Assembly: GCA_944472155.2 (NCBI GenBank)
Contig: OX235271.1
Coordinates: 23,629,710 to 23,693,709, forward strand
Source of the DNA: Trichobilharzia szidati
Taxonomy: Eukaryota; Platyhelminthes; Trematoda; Strigeidida; Schistosomatidae
Direction: 5' to 3'
DNA length: 64,000 bases
Below the pieces are notes generated by a model. The model saw nothing but the letters and a program-made list of their open reading frames with translations, had not been told where the DNA came from and searched no databases. Of the stretch, positions 61,430 through 64,000 are shown piece by piece. The stretch's first letter is position 1; the number at the start of each line of letters is the position of its first letter. Made by a program: the position numbers and the translations under genes.

Positions 61430-63090
61430 ATAGAAGGCCTGGAGCCTATATTAATCCTATACTATCAAAGTTCTGTGCTTGTGCAAACCCTTCTTGAATG
61501 AGTCAGTTGAGGTTACAGACACCAATTCTTCTGGGGTCGGTTCCAAGAATTTATGTTTCAGTGTGAGAACCAGTACTGAACAACAATACGATTTCTTTTT
61601 GGCTTTTGAACTGTCCCGCCATGTCCTCTAAGCTGTTTCGACCTGGTGGGAAAGAAAAATGAGATTATATCAGGTCCGTAGTCATTATGTAAAATTTTAA
61701 ACATTGTGAATAAATCTCCTCTCTGCCTACAGTATGACAGGGAGAATAGACTTAAACCGTCTAGTCTTTAATAATAATAATGTGTTTATTCCTATCTATG
61801 TATGACAAGTTAGTCATGCAGAGAATTATACGTGTTGCCTTCCATCGAACCCTTCCTAGAATATGTGAGTCCCCTTTAAGACAAAGACTGGCTGTGTGGA
61901 TACAGTTTTCTAGTCTTGACCTCACCAGAGATGTATATAAGGAGGTGAACATATCTCTGGTGATTCTAGTAAAGGCTCTGAGAATTGCCCATAAGGGTCT
62001 GAAACTACGTGCAGCCACCGCGCGACAGTGTTCTGTAGTTTTTAAATCGTGGCTAACTATGACACCTAAGTCCACGTGAGTTTGAACTGATGGAAATGTT
62101 ATTCCCTATAGTTCGTAGGAGCTGATGCTTGCGTGTCCAATGCTCACGGCTGCACATTTCGCTGCGTTGATCGAGAGCATCTATTCTTTGGACCAATCTA
62201 ACAGTTTTTTGAGGTCATTTCGCAACGTAAGCGTATCACTGTCACCCTCCAGCTCTCCAGATTTTTAAGTCATCTGCGTATAGGACCATAGGGGAGCCGG
62301 TGAGCAAAGATATCTCATTGATATACAAAATAAATGGGAGAGGTCCGAGTACCGTGCCTTGTGGCACTTCGCTACGCACTACTGTCCAAGAGGAGAGTTT
62401 TGAGTTGATCCTAACCCTCTGCCCCCTATCTATGAGGAATTCCCTGAGCCAGTTTAGTAATCTTTCTTCGATACCAGGACTTCCAACTTCATGAGTAGTC
62501 TCTTGTGAGGTACTTTATCAAAGGCTTTGCTGAAGTCTATGAAGACGACGTCAACGGGTCTTCCGTTGTCCCTTCATTTGACCCAGCTTTCCCTTGCAGT
62601 GTGGAGATCACACAAGCATGATAGATTTCCTCGGAAGCCATGCTGTGCTCTGGATAACAAACTGTTGTTTTCTAGATATGTCATGATACTTTTCCTGACG
62701 ATTCTCTCCAGTGTTTTGATTAAAGTGCTTGTGGGACTTATAGATGTCTAGTTTGAAGGGCTTTGCCTTGATCCTTCTTTGTGGATAATGTTTACTGTGG
62801 TGTCTTTCCAGTCACGCGTTAGCACTACATTTGGGGAAGACAGCCTGAAGATCGTGGCTATATGAGCTGATAGCTCTTTGAGAAGCCTTGAACTAAGATT
62901 ACCAGAACCCATTGATTTCCCTGGATCAAGTTTCATTAGGTACTTGAGCACGATGTCTTCGTCGACGTCAACGCAATGTATCCCGTGTTCCTCCGATGCA
63001 GATAGAGTTGATCCTACGGGGAGTGTCGACTCCTGTGTAAAGACTTGGGAGAAACTGTGGTGACCCGTTTTATTACGCATCATCGTACTT
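61430..63090 (-). pseudogene. CR1-like LINE remnant
   Basis: The minus strand contains DIVLKYLMKLDPGKSMGSGN and LSSRLLKELSAHIATIFRLS (RT start, 62748-63083). Broken middle parts follow with a PQGTVLGPLLFILYINEISL-like region near 62300-62380. The C-terminal end is MDLGVIVSHDLKTTEHCRAV with TSLYTSLVRSRLENCIHTAS (61761-62075). This order and the LGV(I/V)xxxDLKTTxHC motif are typical of CR1-type non-LTR elements (SR1-like in schistosomes). Several frameshifts. Confidence 0.75.
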
Positions 63091-63094
63091 TCAT

Positions 63095-64000
63095 TTTGTA
63101 ATTGTACCTCGATTTGTTTATTACTCTAAATCTTGCATGTTAACAATTGATACATTTTGTACTCGCTCGACTTTTGAATTTTGATTACGGCGAGAATACG
63201 CATTCCTACACCTTCTCAAGTGTCTTCTGATTTACGTTGTGTGTGTCGAGTAAGCACAATGTTAGGACACAATTATAAACGAGAAGAAGTATTAGGATAT
63301 ACGTATACGCTAGTTTAATCAAAATATAGCAACACAACAAAGCAATCCGTATTTTTCCTGCATTTTCTTGATCTTCTTAGATTATGTAATTGTCAGTAGT
63401 CGGGTTTGGGATGTTTTATTCCTGAAGTTTATGTACGAGAAAATTTTCTCAGGTTGTGCCTTTTCATTTGTGTGGATATTTGACCATTTACAGTGACAAA
63501 CGATCTGCAAACATTATTGGTTCCATATCTTACAATTCCCTCATGAATTATGCATTACTTTTCCCCACGACGCAACCTGGATTACAGTTGTGAAATAACC
63601 TTCATACCAATAAAAAAGTATTGATTTATAATACTTCAAGACTCATGCATTTCTTGAAAACACCCATTTATGAGAAAATATAAATTGTTATTATTATTGG
63701 TCTACATTGAGTACAATTCACTTGTGATGTTACGATGAAAATGCTGACAAAAGTAAACAAGTGTATCACTTATTTTAAATTATTACCAAATTTGCATATA
63801 AATCAAGAATAAGACTCGATGCCGTACACACCAAAGTTATATGGGGGAATTACTTCAAGCTTTATTTTTTTCCCAAGTATTTGTAATCCATCCAAAACAT
63901 ACTTGAGTTTTTTTGTTAATGCGAAGACACTATTTCTATATTTCTTTATGCGCTCCATTAAACATTCCAACGTGATAACCTAGGGTACTTCCAGATTGTT
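63095..64000. other. Unassigned sequence at the right edge
   Basis: AT-rich, no coding or repeat assignment. Beyond the 5' end of the DOCK gene. Confidence 0.35.

Noticed and set aside
1..64000. CRISPR array, bacterial operon or prophage
   Set aside because: Spliced exons, SINEs and LINEs show a eukaryotic chromosome; repeats are dispersed or tandem retroelements, not spaced direct repeats.

Overview
The window looks like a piece of a blood-fluke (Schistosoma) chromosome. It is AT-rich and intron-rich. It carries tRNA-derived short elements with hammerhead-ribozyme sequence (the Sm-alpha type known from schistosomes), RTE-like and CR1-like LINE debris, and Penelope-like elements (PLEs). No bacterial gene organisation, CRISPR array or viral gene was seen. 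The species cannot be settled from the sequence alone.

One host gene was recognised. It lies on the minus strand from 60388 down to 8813 and continues past the left edge. I assembled eleven coding exons whose splice sites and reading phases agree at every junction, giving 1084 codons. The product is the N-terminal part of a DOCK-D (zizimin; DOCK9/10/11) Rho-family guanine nucleotide exchange factor: the conserved N-terminal block, a PH-like domain split by asparagine/serine-rich inserts, and the DHR-1 (C2-like) domain. The catalytic DHR-2 domain must lie outside the window. Introns range from 43 bp (intron 1) to 22.2 kb (intron 6) and hold almost all the rest of the sequence.

The introns are a graveyard of retroelements. 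Region by region: 0.6-8.6 kb, hammerhead SINE fold-backs, a solo LTR with a 6-bp target duplication, LINE and SINE fragments; 9-18 kb, mixed LINE-A and LINE-B fragments, a tRNA-like element with a complete-looking hammerhead at 14842-14886, and a near-perfect 207-bp palindrome inside a LINE; 19-27 kb, SINE fold-backs and a PLE remnant; 27.4-49.6 kb (intron 6), long LINE-B and LINE-C remnants, a decayed minus-strand PLE, and a near-intact head-to-tail PLE array at 42095-48924; 50-60 kb, more LINE and SINE copies; 61.4-63.1 kb, a CR1-like LINE upstream of the host gene.

The most striking unit is the PLE array: a partial copy followed by two 2698-bp units that differ at about four bases. The 903-codon ORF (reverse transcriptase plus GIY-YIG endonuclease) starts in the tail of the preceding copy, so only a tandem arrangement gives a full-length protein. 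A hammerhead-like fold with a 2-bp stem III sits on each ORF stop/start junction. Hammerhead-type sequences recur in at least four contexts in the window. LINE-A, LINE-B and LINE-C are working names used here for three RTE-like families.
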